From assembly GCA_037013495.1 (NCBI GenBank), contig CM072801.1, forward strand, positions 31,360,001-31,424,000: a DNA stretch of 64,000 nt. The letters are read 5' to 3'. Every line of letters begins with the position of its first letter. The stretch's first letter is position 1. The translations under genes and the position numbers were made by a program. The notes below the pieces were generated by a model, which saw only the letters and a list, made by a program, of their open reading frames with translations, was not told where the DNA came from and made no database searches. The DNA is from Hippophae tibetana. Lineage: Eukaryota; Streptophyta; Magnoliopsida; Rosales; Elaeagnaceae. Below, in pieces: positions 37,499 through 52,900 of the stretch.

Positions 37499-40400
37499 CT
37501 TCTAATAGGTTGGTGGCATCACATTGCATTGTTTTCAGTTCTTGTTCTTTTGGGTTCCAATAAGATCATCTTAACACTTTTCTAAGAAATTTACTCATTC
37601 TTAATCCTTTGAGATCCTATGTTGTTCGCCTAAAGGTTCCGCATCATTTGGTATAAAGCCTTGGTTGCTGAAAATATGGTATCTTCTTCATATATTCATT
37701 TTTTGAATTTTACATTTAAAAAAACTTTGTCATTTAATTTTCTTTGCTTTCATAAGTAAAAAACCACAAAGAAAGATAGATATTTGTATAACAAGTCTTG
37801 TGTTTTCTTACAATTTTGTAGTCATCATTTTGTCTTTCGACTTAATTTCCTAGTTTTATTTAAATTCTTTGTACCTTTTTCTTGTTTTATGTTTTCTGTG
37901 TGCAACCTTTTTTTGCTTTTGAAAGAAACAATAGAGCTACTGCATTTCGTAGTTTCAAGAAAAACTACGTTATTAATATGGGTGGCAACTTTAAACTGTT
38001 GTAACTTTTAATTCGTGCATCGAAATGACTACTGTACTGTATCAAATTGTAGCTCTTTCGATTCCTGAAAACACCATACAAGAATAGTTTAGTTATCGGC
38101 ATTTTTTAACCAAAATTACTTTGTTTACACTAATTTCCAACCTCTAATAGATAGGTGGCATCTCATTGCGTTGTACGCTGTTCTTGTTCTTTTGGGTTCA
38201 AATTTGATCATCTTAACCCATTTCGAAGCAATTTACTCATTCTTAATCTTTTGAGTTCCTAGGTTTTCCGTATAGAGGTTCCGCATCATTTGGTATCAAA
38301 GCCTTTGTTTTTGAAAATATGTTATCTATCTTCTTATATTTATTTTTTGAATTTTACATTTAAAAAAACTTTGTCCAATGAATTTTCTGTGTTTTGATTA
38401 GAGACAAATCACAAAGAAAGATAGATACTTGTATACCAAGTCTTGTGTTTAATATTAATTTTGTTTTCATTATTTTATCTTTCGATTTCATTTACTTTCT
38501 TTCTTTAAATTGTTTGTACTTTTTTCTTGTGTAAGGTTTTCTGTGTTCAATCTATTTTTTTTATTGAAAGAAACTATAGAGATACTACAGTTCATAGTTT
38601 CAAGAAAAACAAGGTTATTAATATTGGTGGCAATATTATACTATTGTAACTTTTAATTCGTGCATCGAAATGACTATTATAATGTAGCCAATCTCACCTC
38701 TTTCGACTCCTAAAAAGACAATGAAAGAATAGTTTAGTTATCGGCATTTTTTTAACCAAATTTACTTTGTTTACAATACTTGCCAACTTCTAATAGGTTG
38801 GTGGCATCTCATTGGATTGTTTTCAGTTCTTGTTCTTTTGGGTTTCAATCTGATCATCTTAACCCTTTTCTAAGCAATTTACTCATTCTTAATCCTTTGA
38901 GATCCTATGTTGTTCGCCTAAAGGTTCCGTATCATTTGGTATCAAAGCCTTGGTTGATGAAAATATGGTATCTTTCTTCATATATTCATTTTTTGAATTT
39001 TACATTTACAAAAACTTTGTCATTTAATTTTCTTTGCTTTCATAAGTAACAAACCACAAAGAAAGATAGATATTTGTATAAGAAGTCTTGTGTTTTCTTA
39101 CAATTTTGTAGTCATCATTTTGTCTTTCGACTTAATTTCCTAGTTTTAATTAAATTCTTTGTAACTTTTTCTTGTTTTATGTTTTCTGTGTGTAACCTAT
39201 TTTTGCTTTTGAAAGAAACAATAGAGCTACTGCATTTCGTAGTTTCTAGAAAAACTAGGTTATTAATATGGGTGGCAACTTTAAACTGTTGTAACTTTTA
39301 ATTCGTGCATCGAAATGACTATTGTACTGTATCAAATTGTAGCTCTTTCAATTCCTGAAAACACACTACAAGAATAGTTTAGTTATCGGCATTTTTTTAA
39401 CCAAAATTTCTTTGTTTACACTACTTTCCAACCTCTAATAGATAGGTGGCATCTCATTGTGTTGTAAGCTGTTCTTGTTCTTTTGGGTTCAAATTTCATC
39501 ATCTTAACCCATTTCGAAGCAATTTACTCATTCTTAATCTTTTGAGTTCCTAGGTTGTTCGCATGAAGGTTATGCATCATTTGTATCAAAGCCTTTGTTG
39601 CCAAAAATATGTTATCTCTCTTCTTATATTTATTTTTTGAATTTTACATTTAAAAAAACTTTGTCCAATGTATATTCTGTGTTTTGATTAGAGACAAATC
39701 ACAAAGAAAGATAGATATTTGTATACCAAGTCTTGTGTTTCCAATTAATTTTGTTTTCATTATTTTGTCTTTCGATTTCGTTTCCTTTCGTTCTTTAAAT
39801 TCTTTGTACTTTTTTCTTGTGTAATGTTTTCTGTGTTCAATATGTTTTTTTTATTGAAAGAAACTATAGAGATACTACTGTTCATAGTTTCAAGAAGAAC
39901 AAGGTTATTAATATCGATGGCAATATTAAACTCTTGTAACTTTTAATTCATGCATCGAAATGACTATTATAATGTAGCAAATAGCACATCTTTCGATTCC
40001 TAAAAAGACAATGAAAGATTGGTTTAGTTATCGGCATTTTTTTAACCAAAATTACTTTGTTTACAATACTTGCCAACTTCTAATAGGTTGGTCGCATCTC
40101 ATTGCTTTGTTTTCAGTTCTAGTTCTTTTGGGTTCCAATTTGATCATCTTAACCCTTTTCTAAGGAATTTACTCATTCTTAATCCTTTGAGATCCTATGT
40201 TGTTCGCCTAAAGGCTCCGCATCATTTGGTATCAAAGCCTTGGTTGCTGAAAATATGGTATCTATCTTCATATATTCATTTTTTGAATTTTGCATTTAAA
40301 AAAACTTTGTCCATTTAATTTTCTTTGCTTTCATAAGTAACACACCACAAAGAAAGTTGGATATTTGTATAAGAAGTCTTGTGTTTGCTTACAATTTTGT

Positions 40401-43400
40401 AGTCATTATTTTGTCTTTCGACTAAATTTCCTAGTTTTATTTAAATTCTTTGTAACTTTTTCTTGTTTTATGTTTTCTCTGTGCAACCTATTTTTGCTTT
40501 TGAAAGAAACAATAGAGCTACTGCATTTCGTAGTTTCTAGAAAAACTAGGTTATTATTGTGGGTGGCAACTTTAAACTGTTGTAACTTTTAATTCGTGCA
40601 TCGAAATTACTATTGTACTGTATCAAATTGTAGCTCTTTCGATTCCTGAAAACACACTACAAGAATAGTTTAGTTATCGGCATTTTTTAAACCAAAATTT
40701 CTTTGTTTACACTACTTTCCAACCTCTAATAGATAGGTGGCATCTCATTGCGTTGTAAGCTGTTCTTGTTCTTTTGGGTTCAAATTTGATCAGCGCAACC
40801 CATTTCGAAGCAATTTACTCATTTTTAATCTTTTAAGTTCCTAGGTTGTTCGCCTAAAGGCTGTGCATCATTTTTGTATCAAAGCCTTTGTTGCCAAAAA
40901 TATGTTATCTATCTTCTTATATTTATTTTTTGAATTTTACATTTAAAAAAACTTTGTCCATTGAATTTTCTGAGGTTTGATTAGACACAAATCACAAAGA
41001 AAGATAGATAATTGTATACCAAGTCTTGTGTTTCCTATTAATTTTGTTGTCATTATTTTGCCTTTCGATTTCATTTCCTTTCTTTAAATTCTTTGTACCT
41101 TTTTCTTGTGTAATGTTTTATGTGGTCAATCTTATTTTTTTTTTGAAAGCAACTATAGAGATACTACAGTTCATAGTTTCAAGAAAAACAAGGTTATTAA
41201 TATCGGTGGCAATATTAAACTATTGTAACTTTTAATTGGTGCATCGAAATAACTATTGTAATGTAGCAAATAGCACCTCTTTCGATTCCTAAAAAGACAA
41301 TGAATGAGTAGTTTAGTTATCGGCATTTTTTTAACCAAAATTACTTTGTTTACAATACTTGCCAACTTCTAATAGGTTGGTGGCATCACATTGCATTGTT
41401 TTCAGTTCTTGTTCTTTTGGGTTCCAATAAGATCATCTTAACACTTTTCTAAGCAATTTACTCATTCTTAATCCTTTGAGATCATATGTTGTTCGCCTAA
41501 AGGTTCCGCATCATTTGGTATAGAGCCTTGGTTGCTGAAAATATGGTATCTATCTTCATATATTCATTTTTTGAATTTTGCATTTAAAAAAACTTTGTCC
41601 ATTTAATTTTCTTTGCTTTCATAAGTAACACACCACAAAGAAAGTTGGATATTTGTATAAGAAGTCTTGTGTTTTCTTACAATTTTGTAGTCATTATTTT
41701 GTCTTTCGACCTACTTTCCTAGTTTTATTTAAATTCTTTGTACCTTTTTCTTGTTTTATGTTTTCTGTGTGCAACCTATTTTTGCTTTTGAAAGAAACAA
41801 TAGAGCTACAGCATTTCGTAGTTTCAAGAAAAACTAGGTTATTAATATGGGTGGCAACTTTAAACTGTTGTAACTTTTAATTCGTGCATCGAAATGACTA
41901 TTGTACTAAATCAAATTGTAGCTATTTCGATTCCTGAAAACACACAGCAAGAATAGTTTAGTTATCGGCATTTTTTTAACCAAAATTACTTTGTTTACAC
42001 TACTTTCCAACCTCTAATAGATAGGGTGGCATCTCATTGCGTTGTAAGCTGTTCTTGTTCTTTTGGGTTCAAATTTGATCATCTTAACCCATTTTGAAGC
42101 AATTTACTCATTTTTAATCTTTTGAGTTCCTAGGTTGTTCGCATAAAGGTTGTGCATCATTTTTGTATCAAAGCCTTTGTTGCCAAAAATATGTTATCTA
42201 TCTTCTTATATTTATTTTTTGAATTTTACATTTAAAAAAACTTTGTCCATTGAATTTTCTTAGTTTTGATTAGACACAAATCACAAAGAAAGATAGATAA
42301 TTGTATACCAAGTCTTGTGTTTCCTATTAATTTTGTTGACATTATTTTGTCTTTCGATTTCGTTTCCTTTCGTTCTTTAAATTCTTTGTACTTTTTTCTT
42401 GTGTAATGTTTTCTGTGTTCAATATGTTTTTTTTATTGAAAGAAACTATAGAGATACTACTGTTCATAGTTTCAAGAAGAACAAGGTTATTAATATCGGT
42501 GGCAATATTAAACTACTGTAACTTTTAATTCGTGCATCGAAATAACTATTATAATGTAGCTAATAGCACCTCTTTCGATTCCTAAAAAGACAATGAAAGA
42601 TTGGTTTAGTTATCGGCATTTTTTTAACCAAACTTACTTTGTTTACAATACTTGCCAACTTCTAATAGGTTGGTGGCATCTCATTGCATTGTTTTCAGTT
42701 CTTGTTCTTTTGGGTTTCAATCTGATCATCTTAACCCTTTTCTAAGCAATTTACTCATTCTTCATCATTTGATATCCTATGTTTTTCGCCTAAAGGTTCC
42801 ATATCATTTGGTATCAAAGCCTTGGTTGCTGAAAATATGGTATCTCTCTTCATATATTCATTTTTTGAATTTTAGATTTAAAAAAACTTTGTTCATTTAA
42901 TTTTCTTTGCTTTCATAAGTAACAAACCACAAAGAAAGATAGATATTTGTATAAGAAGTCTTGTGTTTTCTTACAATTTTGTAGTCATCATTTTGTCTTT
43001 CGACTTAATTTCCTAGTTTTATTTAAATTCTTTGTAACTTTTTCTTGTTTTATGTTTTTTGTGTGTAACCTATTTTTGCTTTTGAAAGAAACAATAAAGC
43101 TACTGGATTTTTGTAGTTTCTAGAAAAACTAGGTTATAATTATGGGTGGCAACTTTAAACTTTTGTAACTTTTAATTCGTGCATCGAAATGACTATTGTA
43201 CTGTATCAAATTGTAGCTCTTTCGATTCCTGAAAACACACTGCAAGAATAGTTTAGTTATCGGCATTTTTTAAACCAAAATTTCTTTGTTTACACTAATT
43301 TCCAACCTCTAATAGATAGGGTGGCATCTCATTGCGTTGTAAGCTGTTCTTGTTCTTTTGGGTTCAAATTTGATCATCTTAACCCATTTCGAAGCAATTT

Positions 43401-43952
43401 ACTCATTTTTAATCTTTTGAGTTCCTAGGTTGTTCGCATAAAGGTTGTGCATCATTTTTGTATCAAAGCCTTTGTTGCCAAAAATATGTTATCTATCTTC
43501 TTATATTTATTTTTTGAATTTTACATTTAAAAAAACTTTGTCCATTGAATTTTCTTAGTTTTGATTAGACACAAATCACAAAGAAAGATAGATAATTGTA
43601 TACCAAGTCTTGTGTTTCCTATTAATTTTGTTGTCATTATTTTGTCTTTCGATTTCATTTCCTTTCTTTCTTTAAATTCTTTGTACCTTTTTCTTGTGTA
43701 ATGTTTTCTATGTTCAATCTGTTTTTTTATTGAAAGAAACTATAGAGATACTACAGTTCATAGTTTCAAGAAAAACAAGGTTATTAATATCGGTGGCAAT
43801 ATTAAACTATTGTAACTTTTAATTCGGGCATCGAAATAACTATTATAATGTAGCAAATAGCACCTCTTTCGATTCCTAAAAAGACAATGAAAGATTGGTT
43901 TTGTTATCGGCATTTTTTTAACCAAAATTACTTTGTTTACAATACTTGCCAA
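37499..43952 (+). repeat. Five diverged, mosaic dimers
   Basis: Unit starts are 37499, 38787, 40077, 41366 and 42659. No two neighbours are near-identical. The first A has N-type deletions (GGTATAAAGCC) in an F-like context. The third B has lost four bases in the CTTTC run (ATTTCATTTCCTTTCTTTAAAT) and has TTTTATGTGGTCAATC. The fourth and fifth B units have AGATAGGGTGGCATC, with an extra G. Several features (TTTTTGTATCAAAGCC, GCCAAAAATATG, TTGTGCATCATTTT) anticipate the right-hand region. It looks like an older or less homogenised zone between two amplified blocks. Confidence 0.8.
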
Positions 43953-46900
43953 CTTCTAATAGGTTAGTGGCATCTCATTGCTTTGTTTTCAGTTCTTGTT
44001 CTTTTGGGTTCCAATTTGATCATCTTAACCCTTTTCTAAGCAATTTACTCATTCTTAATCCTTTGAGATCCTATGTTGTTCGCCTAAAGGTTCCGCATCA
44101 TTTGGTATCAAAGCCTTGGTTGCTGAAAATATGGTTTCTATCTTCATATATTCATTTTTTGAATTTTACATTTAAAAAAACTTTGTCCATTCAATTTTCT
44201 TTGCTTTCATAAGTAACACACCACAAAGAAAGATAGATATTTGTATAAGAAGTCTTGTGTTTGCTTACAATTTTGTAGTCATTATTTTGTCTTTCGACGT
44301 AATTTCCTAGTTTTATTTAAATTCTTTCTAACTTTTTCTTGTTTTATGTTTTCTTTCTGCAACCTATTCTTGCTTTTGAAAGAAATAATAGAGCTACTGC
44401 ATTTCGTAGTTTCTAGAAAAACTAGGTTATTATTATGGGTGGCAACTTTAAACTGTTGTAACTTTTAATTCGTGCATCGAAATGACTATTGTACTGTATC
44501 AAATTGTAGCTCTTTCGATTCCTGAAAACACACTGCAAGAATAGTTTAGTTATCGGCATTTTTTTAACCAAAATTACTTTGTTTACACTACTTTCCAACC
44601 TCTAATAGATAGGGTGGCATCTCATTGCGTTGTAAGCTGTTCTTGTTCTTTTGGGTTCAAATTTGATCATCTTAACCCATTTCGAAGCAATTTACTCATT
44701 TTTAATCTTTTGAGTTCCTAGGTTGTTCGCATAAAGGTTGTGCATCATTTTTGTATCAAAGCCTTTGTTGCCAAAAATATGTTATCTATCTTCTTATATT
44801 TATTTTTTGAATTTTACATTTAAAAAAACTTTGTCCATTGAATTTTTTTAGTTTTGATTAGACACAAATCACAAAGAAAGATAGATAATTGTATACCAAG
44901 TCTTGTGTTTCCTATTAATTTTGTTGTCATTATTTTGTCTTTCGATTTCATTTCCTTTCTTTCTTTAAATTCTTTGTACCTTTTTCTTGTGTAATGTTTT
45001 CTGTGTTCAATCTGTTTTTTAATTGAAAGAAACTATAGAGATACTACAGTTCATAGTTTCAAGAAAAACAAGGTTATTAATATCGGTGGCAATATTAAAC
45101 TATTGTAACTTTTAATTCGTGCATCGAAATAACTATTATAATGTAGCAAATAACACCTCTTTCGATTCCTAAAAAGACAATGAAAGAGTAGTTTACTTAT
45201 CGGCATTTGTTTAACCAAAATTACTTTGTTTACAATACTTGCCAACTTCTAATAGGTTGGTGGCATAACATTGCATTGTTTTCAGTTCTTGTTCTTTTGG
45301 GTTCCAATAAGATCATCTTAACACTTTTCTAAGCAATTTACTCATTCTTAATCCTTTGATATCATATGTTGTTCGCCTAAAGGTTCCGCATCATTTGGTA
45401 TAAAGCCTTGGTTGCTGAAAATATGGTATCTATCTTCATATATTCATTTTTGGAATTTTACATTTAAAAAAACTTTTTCCATTTAATTTTCTTTGCTTTC
45501 ATAAGTAAAAAACCACAAAGAAAGATAGATATTTGTATAACAAGTCTTGTGTTTTCTTACAATTTTGTAGTCATTATTTTGTCTTTCGACCTAATTTCCT
45601 AGTTTTATTTAAATTATTTGTACCTTTTTCTTGTTTTATGTTTTCTGTGTGCAACCTATTTTTGCTTTTGAAAGAAACAATAGAGCTACTGCATTTCGTA
45701 GTTTCAAGAAAAACTAGGTTATTAATATGGGTGGAAACTTTAAACTGTTGTAACTTTTAATTCGTGCATCGAAATGACTATTGTACTAAATCAAATTGTA
45801 GCTATTTCGATTCCTGAAAACACACTGCAAGAATAGTTTAGTTATCGGCATTTTTTTAACCAAAATTACTTTGTTTACACTACTTTCCAACCTCTAATAG
45901 ATAGGTGGCATCTCATTGCGTTGTAAGCTGTTCTTGTTCTTTTGGGTTCAAATTTGATCATCTTAACCCATTTCGAAGCAATTTACTCATTTTTAATCTT
46001 TTAAGTTCCTAGGTTGTTCGCATAAAGGTTGTGCATCATTTTTGTATCAAAGCCTTTGTTGCCAAAAATATGTTATCTATCTTCTTATATTTATTTTTTG
46101 AATTTTACATTTAAAAAAACTTTGTCCATTGAATTTTCTTAGTTTTGATTAGACACAAATCACAAAGATAGATAGATAATTGTATACCAAGTCTTGTGTT
46201 TCCTATTAATTTTGTTGTCATTATTTTGTCTTTCGATTTCATTTCCTTTCTTTCTTTAAATTCTTTGTACCTTTTTCTTGTGTAATGTTTTCTGTGTTCA
46301 ATCTGTTTTGTTATTGAAAGAAACTATAGAGATACTACAGTGCATAGTTTCAAGAAAAACAAGGTTATTAATATCGGTGGCAATATTAAACTATTGTAAC
46401 TTTTAATTCGTGCATCGAAATAACTATTATAATGTAGCAAATAGCACCTCTGTCGATTCCTAAAAAGACAATGAAAGATTGGTTTAGTTATCGGCATTTT
46501 TTTAACCAAAATTACTTTGTTTACAATACTTGCCAACTTCTAATAGGTTAGTGGCATCTCATTGCTTTGTTTTCAGTTCTTGTTCTTTTGGGTTCCAATT
46601 TGATCATCTTAACCCTTTTCTAAGCAATTTACTCATTTTTAATCCTTTGAGATCCTATGTTGTTCGCCTAAAGGTTCCACATCATTTGGTATCAAAGCCT
46701 TGGTTGCTGAAAATATGGTTTCTATCTTCATATATTCATTTTTTGAATTTTACATTTAAAAAAACTTTGTCCATTCAATTTTCTTTGCTTTCATAAGTAA
46801 CACACCACAAAGAAAGATAGATATTTGTATAAGAAGTCTTGTGTTTGCTTACAATTTTGTAGTCATTATTTTGTCTTTCGACGTAATTTCCTAGTTTTAT

Positions 46901-49900
46901 TTAAATTCTTTGTAACTTTTTCTTGTTTTATGTTTTCTTTCTGCAACCTATTCTTGCTTTTGAAAGAAATAATAGAGCTACTGCATTTCGTAGTTTCTAG
47001 AAAAACTAGGTTATTATTATGGGTGGCAACTTTAAACTGTTGTAACTTTTAATTCGTGCATCGAAATGACTATTGTACTGTATCAAATTGTAGCTCTTTC
47101 GATTCCTGAAAACACACTGCAAGAATAGTTTAGTTATCGGCATTTTTTTAACCAAAATTACTTTGTTTACACTACTTTCCAACCTCTAATAGATAGGGTG
47201 GCATCTCATTGCGTTGTAAGCTGTTCTTGTTCTTTTGGGTTCAAATTTGATCATCTTAACCCATTTCGAAGCAATTTACTCATTTTTAATCTTTTGAGTT
47301 CCTAGGTTGTTCGCATAAAGGTTGTGCATCATTTTTGTATCAAAGCCTTTGTTGCCAAAAATATGTTATCTATCTTCTTATATTTATTTTTTGAATTTTA
47401 CATTTAAAAAAACTTTGTCCATTGAATTTTTTTAGTTTTGATTAGACACAAATCACAAAGAAAGATAGATAATTGTATACCAAGTCTTGTGTTTCCTATT
47501 AATTTTGTTGTCATTATTTTGTCTTTCGATTTCATTTCCTTTCTTTCTTTAAATTCTTTGTACCTTTTTCTTGTGTAATGTTTTCTGTGTTCAATCTGTT
47601 TTTTTATTGAAAGAAACTATAGAGATACTACAGTTCATAGTTTCAAGAAAAACAAGGTTATTAATATCGGTGGCAATATTAAACTATTGTAACTTTTAAT
47701 TCGTGCATCGAAATAACTATTATAATGTAGCAAATAACACCTCTTTCGATTCCTAAAAAGACAATGAAAGAGTAGTTTACTTATCGGCATTTGTTTAACC
47801 AAAATTACTTTGTTTACAATACTTGCCAACTTCTAATAGGTTGGTGGCATCACATTGCATTGTTTTCAGTTCTTGTTCTTTTGGGTTCCAATAAGATCAT
47901 CTTAACACTTTTCTAAGCAATTTACTCATTCTTAATCCTTTGAGATCATATGTTGTTCGCCTAAAGGTTCCGCATCATTTGGTATAAAGCCTTGGTTGCT
48001 GAAAATATGGTATCTATCTTCATATATTCATTTTTGGAATTTTACATTTAAAAAAACTTTTTCCATTTAATTTTCTTTGCTTTCATAAGTAACAAACCAC
48101 AAAGAAAGATAGATATTTGTATAACAAGTCTTGTGTTTTCTTACAATTTTGTAGTCATTATTTTGTCTTTCGACCTAATTTCCTAGTTTTATTTAAATTC
48201 TTTGTACCTTTTTCTTGTTTTATGTTTTCTGTGTGCAACCTATTTTTGCTTTTGAAAGAAACAATAGAGCTACTGCATTTCGTAGTTTCAAGAAAAACTA
48301 GGTTATTAATATGGGTGGAAACTTTAAACTGTTGTAACTTTTAATTCGTGCATCGAAATGACTATTGTACTAAATCAAATTGTAGCTATTTCGATTCCTG
48401 AAAACACACTGCAAGAATAGTTTAGGTATCGGCATTTTTTTAACCAAAATTACTTTGTTTACACTACTTTCCAACCTCTAATAGATAGGTGGCATCTCAT
48501 TGCGTTGTAAGCTGTTCTTGTTCTTTTGGGTTCAAATTTGATCATCTTAACCCATTTCGAAGCAATTTACTCATTTTTAATCTTTTAAGTTCCTAGGTTG
48601 TTCGCATAAAGGTTCTGCATCATTTTTGTATCAAATCCTTTGTTGCCAAAAATATGTTATCTATCTTCTTATATTTATTTTTTGAATTTTACATTTAAAA
48701 AAACTTTGTCCATTGAATTTTCTTAGTTTTGATTAGACACAAATCACAAAGATAGATAGATAATTGTATACCAAGTCTTGTGTTTCCTATTAATTTTGTT
48801 GTCATTATTTTGTCTTTCGATTTCATTTCCTTTCTTTCTTTAAATTCTTTGTACCTTTTTCTTGTGTAATGTTTTCTGTGTTCAATCTGTTTTTTTATTG
48901 AAAGAAACTATAGAGATACTACAGTGCATAGTTTCAAGAAAAACAAGGTTATTAATATCGGTGGCAATATTAAACTATTGTAACTTTTAATTCGTGCATC
49001 GAAATAACTATTATAATGTAGCAAATAGCACCTCTGTCGATTCCTAAAAAGACAATGAAAGATTGGTTTAGTTATCGGCATTTTTTTAACCAAAATTACT
49101 TTGTTTACAATACTTGCCAACTTCTAATAGGTTAGTGGCATCTCATTGCTTTGTTTTCAGTTCTTGTTCTTTTGGGTTCCAATTTGATCATCTTAACCCT
49201 TTTCTAAGCAATTTACTCATTTTTAATCCTTTGAGATCCTATGTTGTTCGCCTAAAGGTTCCGCATCATTTGGTATCAAAGCCTTGGTTGCTGAAAATAT
49301 GGTTTCTATCTTCATATATTCATTTTTTGAATTTTACATTTAAAAAAACTTTGTCCATTCAATTTTCTTTGCTTTCATAAGTAACACACCACAAAGAAAG
49401 ATAGATATTTGTATAAGAAGTCTTGTGTTTGCTTACAATTTTGTAGTCATTATTTTGTCTTTCGACGTAATTTCCTAGTTTTATTTAAATTCTTTGTAAC
49501 TTTTTCTTGTTTTATGTTTTCTTTCTGCAACCTATTCTTGCTTTTGAAAGAAATAATAGAGCTACTGCATTTCGTAGTTTCTAGAAAAACTAGGTTATTA
49601 TTATGGGTGGCAACTTTAAACTGTTGTAACTTTTAATTCGTGCATCGAAATGACTATTGTACTGTATCAAATTGTAGCTCTTTCGATTCCTGAAAACACA
49701 CTGCAAGAATAGTTTAGTTATCGGCATTTTTTTAACCAAAATTACTTTGTTTACACTACTTTCCAACCTCTAATAGATAGGGTGGCATCTCATTGCGTTG
49801 TAAGCTGTTCTTGTTCTTTTGGGTTCAAATTTGATCATCTTAACCCATTTCGAAGCAATTTACTCATTTTTAATCTTTTGAGTTCCTAGGTTGTTCGCAT

Positions 49901-52900
49901 AAAGGTTGTGCATCATTTTTGTATCAAAGCCTTTGTTGCCAAAAATATGTTATCTATCTTCTTATATTTATTTTTTGAATTTTACATTTAAAAAAACTTT
50001 GTCCATTGAATTTTTTTAGTTTTGATTAGACACAAATCACAAAGAAAGATAGATAATTGTATACCAAGTCTTGTGTTTCCTATTAATTTTGTTGTCATTA
50101 TTTTGTCTTTCGATTTCATTTCCTTTCTTTCTTTAAATTCTTTGTACCTTTTTCTTGTGTAATGTTTTCTGTGTTCAATCTGTTTTTTTATTGAAAGAAA
50201 CTATAGAGATACTACAGTTCATAGTTTCAAGAAAAACAAGGTTATTAATATCGGTGGCAATATTAAACTATTGTAACTTTTAATTCGTGCATCGAAATAA
50301 CTATTATAATGTAGCAAATAACACCTCTTTCGATTCCTAAAAAGACAATGAAAGAGTAGTTTACTTATCGGCATTTGTTTAACCAAAATTACTTTGTTTA
50401 CAATACTTGCCAACTTCTAATAGGTTGGTGGCATCACATTGCATTGTTTTCAGTTCTTGTTCTTTTGGGTTCCAATAAGATCATCTTAACACTTTTCTAA
50501 GCAATTTACTCATTCTTAATCCTTTGAGATCATATGTTGTTCGCCTAAAGGTTCCGCATCATTTGGTATAAAGCCTTGGTTGCTGAAAATATGGTATCTA
50601 TCTTCATATATTCATTTTTGGAATTTTACATTTAAAAAAACTTTTTCCATTTAATTTTCTTTGCTTTCATAAGTAACAAACCACAAAGAAAGATAGATAT
50701 TTGTATAACAAGTCTTGTGTTTTCTTACAATTTTGTAGTCATTATTTTGTCTTTCGACCTAATTTCCTAGTTTTATTTAAATTCTTTGTACCTTTTTCTT
50801 GTTTTATGTTTTCTGTGTGCAACCTATTTTTGCTTTTGAAAGAAACAATAGAGCTACTGCATTTCGTAGTTTCAAGAAAAACTAGGTTATTAATATGGGT
50901 GGAAACTTTAAACTGTTGTAACTTTTAATTCGTGCATCGAAATGACTATTGTACTAAATCAAATTGTAGCTATTTCGATTCCTGAAAACACACTGCAAGA
51001 ATAGTTTAGGTATCGGCATTTTTTTAACCAAAATTACTTTGTTTACACTACTTTCCAACCTCTAATAGATAGGTGGCATCTCATTGCGTTGTAAGCTGTT
51101 CTTGTTCTTTTGGGTTCAAATTTGATCATCTTAACCCATTTCGAAGCAATTTACTCATTTTTAATCTTTTAAGTTCCTAGGTTGTTCGCATAAAGGTTCT
51201 GCATCATTTTTGTATCAAAGCCTTTGTTGCCAAAAATATGTTATCTATCTTCTTATATTTATTTTTTGAATTTTACATTTAAAAAAACTTTGTCCATTGA
51301 ATTTTCTTAGTTTTGATTAGACACAAATCACAAAGATAGATAGATAATTGTATACCAAGTCTTGTGTTTCCTATTAATTTTGTTGTCATTATTTTGTCTT
51401 TCGATTTCATTTCCTTTCTTTCTTTAAATTCTTTGTACCTTTTTCTTGTGTAATGTTTTCTGTGTTCAATCTGTTTTTTTATTGAAAGAAACTATAGAGA
51501 TACTACAGTGCATAGTTTCAAGAAAAACAAGGTTATTAATATCGGTGGCAATATTAAACTATTGTAACTTTTAATTCGTGCATCGAAATAACTATTATAA
51601 TGTAGCAAATAGCACCTCTGTCGATTCCTAAAAAGACAATGAAAGATTGGTTTAGTTATCGGCATTTTTTTAACCAAAATTACTTTGTTTACAATACTTG
51701 CCAACTTCTAATAGGTTAGTGGCATCTCATTGCTTTGTTTTCAGTTCTTGTTCTTTTGGGTTCCAATTTGATCATCTTAACCCTTTTCTAAGCAATTTAC
51801 TCATTTTTAATCCTTTGAGATCCTATGTTGTTCGCCTAAAGGTTCCGCATCATTTGGTATCAAAGCCTTGGTTGCTGAAAATATGGTTTCTATCTTCATA
51901 TATTCATTTTTTGAATTTTACATTTAAAAAAACTTTGTCCATTCAATTTTCTTTGCTTTCATAAGTAACACACCACAAAGAAAGATAGATATTTGTATAA
52001 GAAGTCTTGTGTTTGCTTACAATTTTGTAGTCATTATTTTGTCTTTCGACGTAATTTCCTAGTTTTATTTAAATTCTTTGTAACTTTTTCTTGTTTTATG
52101 TTTTCTTTGTGCAACCTATTCTTGCTTTTGAAAGAAATAATAGAGCTACTGCATTTCGTAGTTTCTAGAAAAACTAGGTTATTATTATGGGTGGCAACTT
52201 TAAACTGTTGTAACTTTTAATTCGTGCATCGAAATGACTATTGTACTGTATCAAATTGTAGCTCTTTCGATTCCTGAAAACACACTGTAAGAATAGTTTA
52301 GTTATCGGCATTTTTTTAACCAAAATTACTTTGTTTACACTACTTTCCAACCTCTAATAGATAGGGTGGCATCTCATTGCGTTGTAAGCTGTTCTTGTTC
52401 TTTTGGGTTCAAATTTGATCATCTTAACCCATTTCGAAGCAATTTACTCATTTTTAATCTTTTGAGTTCCTAGGTTGTTCGCATAAAGGTTGTGCATCAT
52501 TTTTGTATCAAAGCCTTTGTTGCCAAAAATATGTTATCTATCTTCTTATATTTATTTTTTGAATTTTACATTTAAAAAAACTTTGTCCATTGAATTTTTT
52601 TAGTTTTGATTAGACACAAATCACAAAGAAAGATAGATAATTGTATACCAAGTCTTGTGTTTCCTATTAATTTTGTTGTCATTATTTTGTCTTTCGATTT
52701 CATTTCCTTTCTTTCTTTAAATTCTTTGTACCTTTTTCTTGTGTAATGTTTTCTGTGTTCAATCTGTTTTTTTATTGAAAGAAACTATAGAGATACTACA
52801 GTTCATAGTTTCAAGAAAAACAAGGTTATTAATATCGGTGGCAATATTAAACTATTGTAACTTTTAATTCGTGCATCGAAATAACTATTATAATGTAGCA

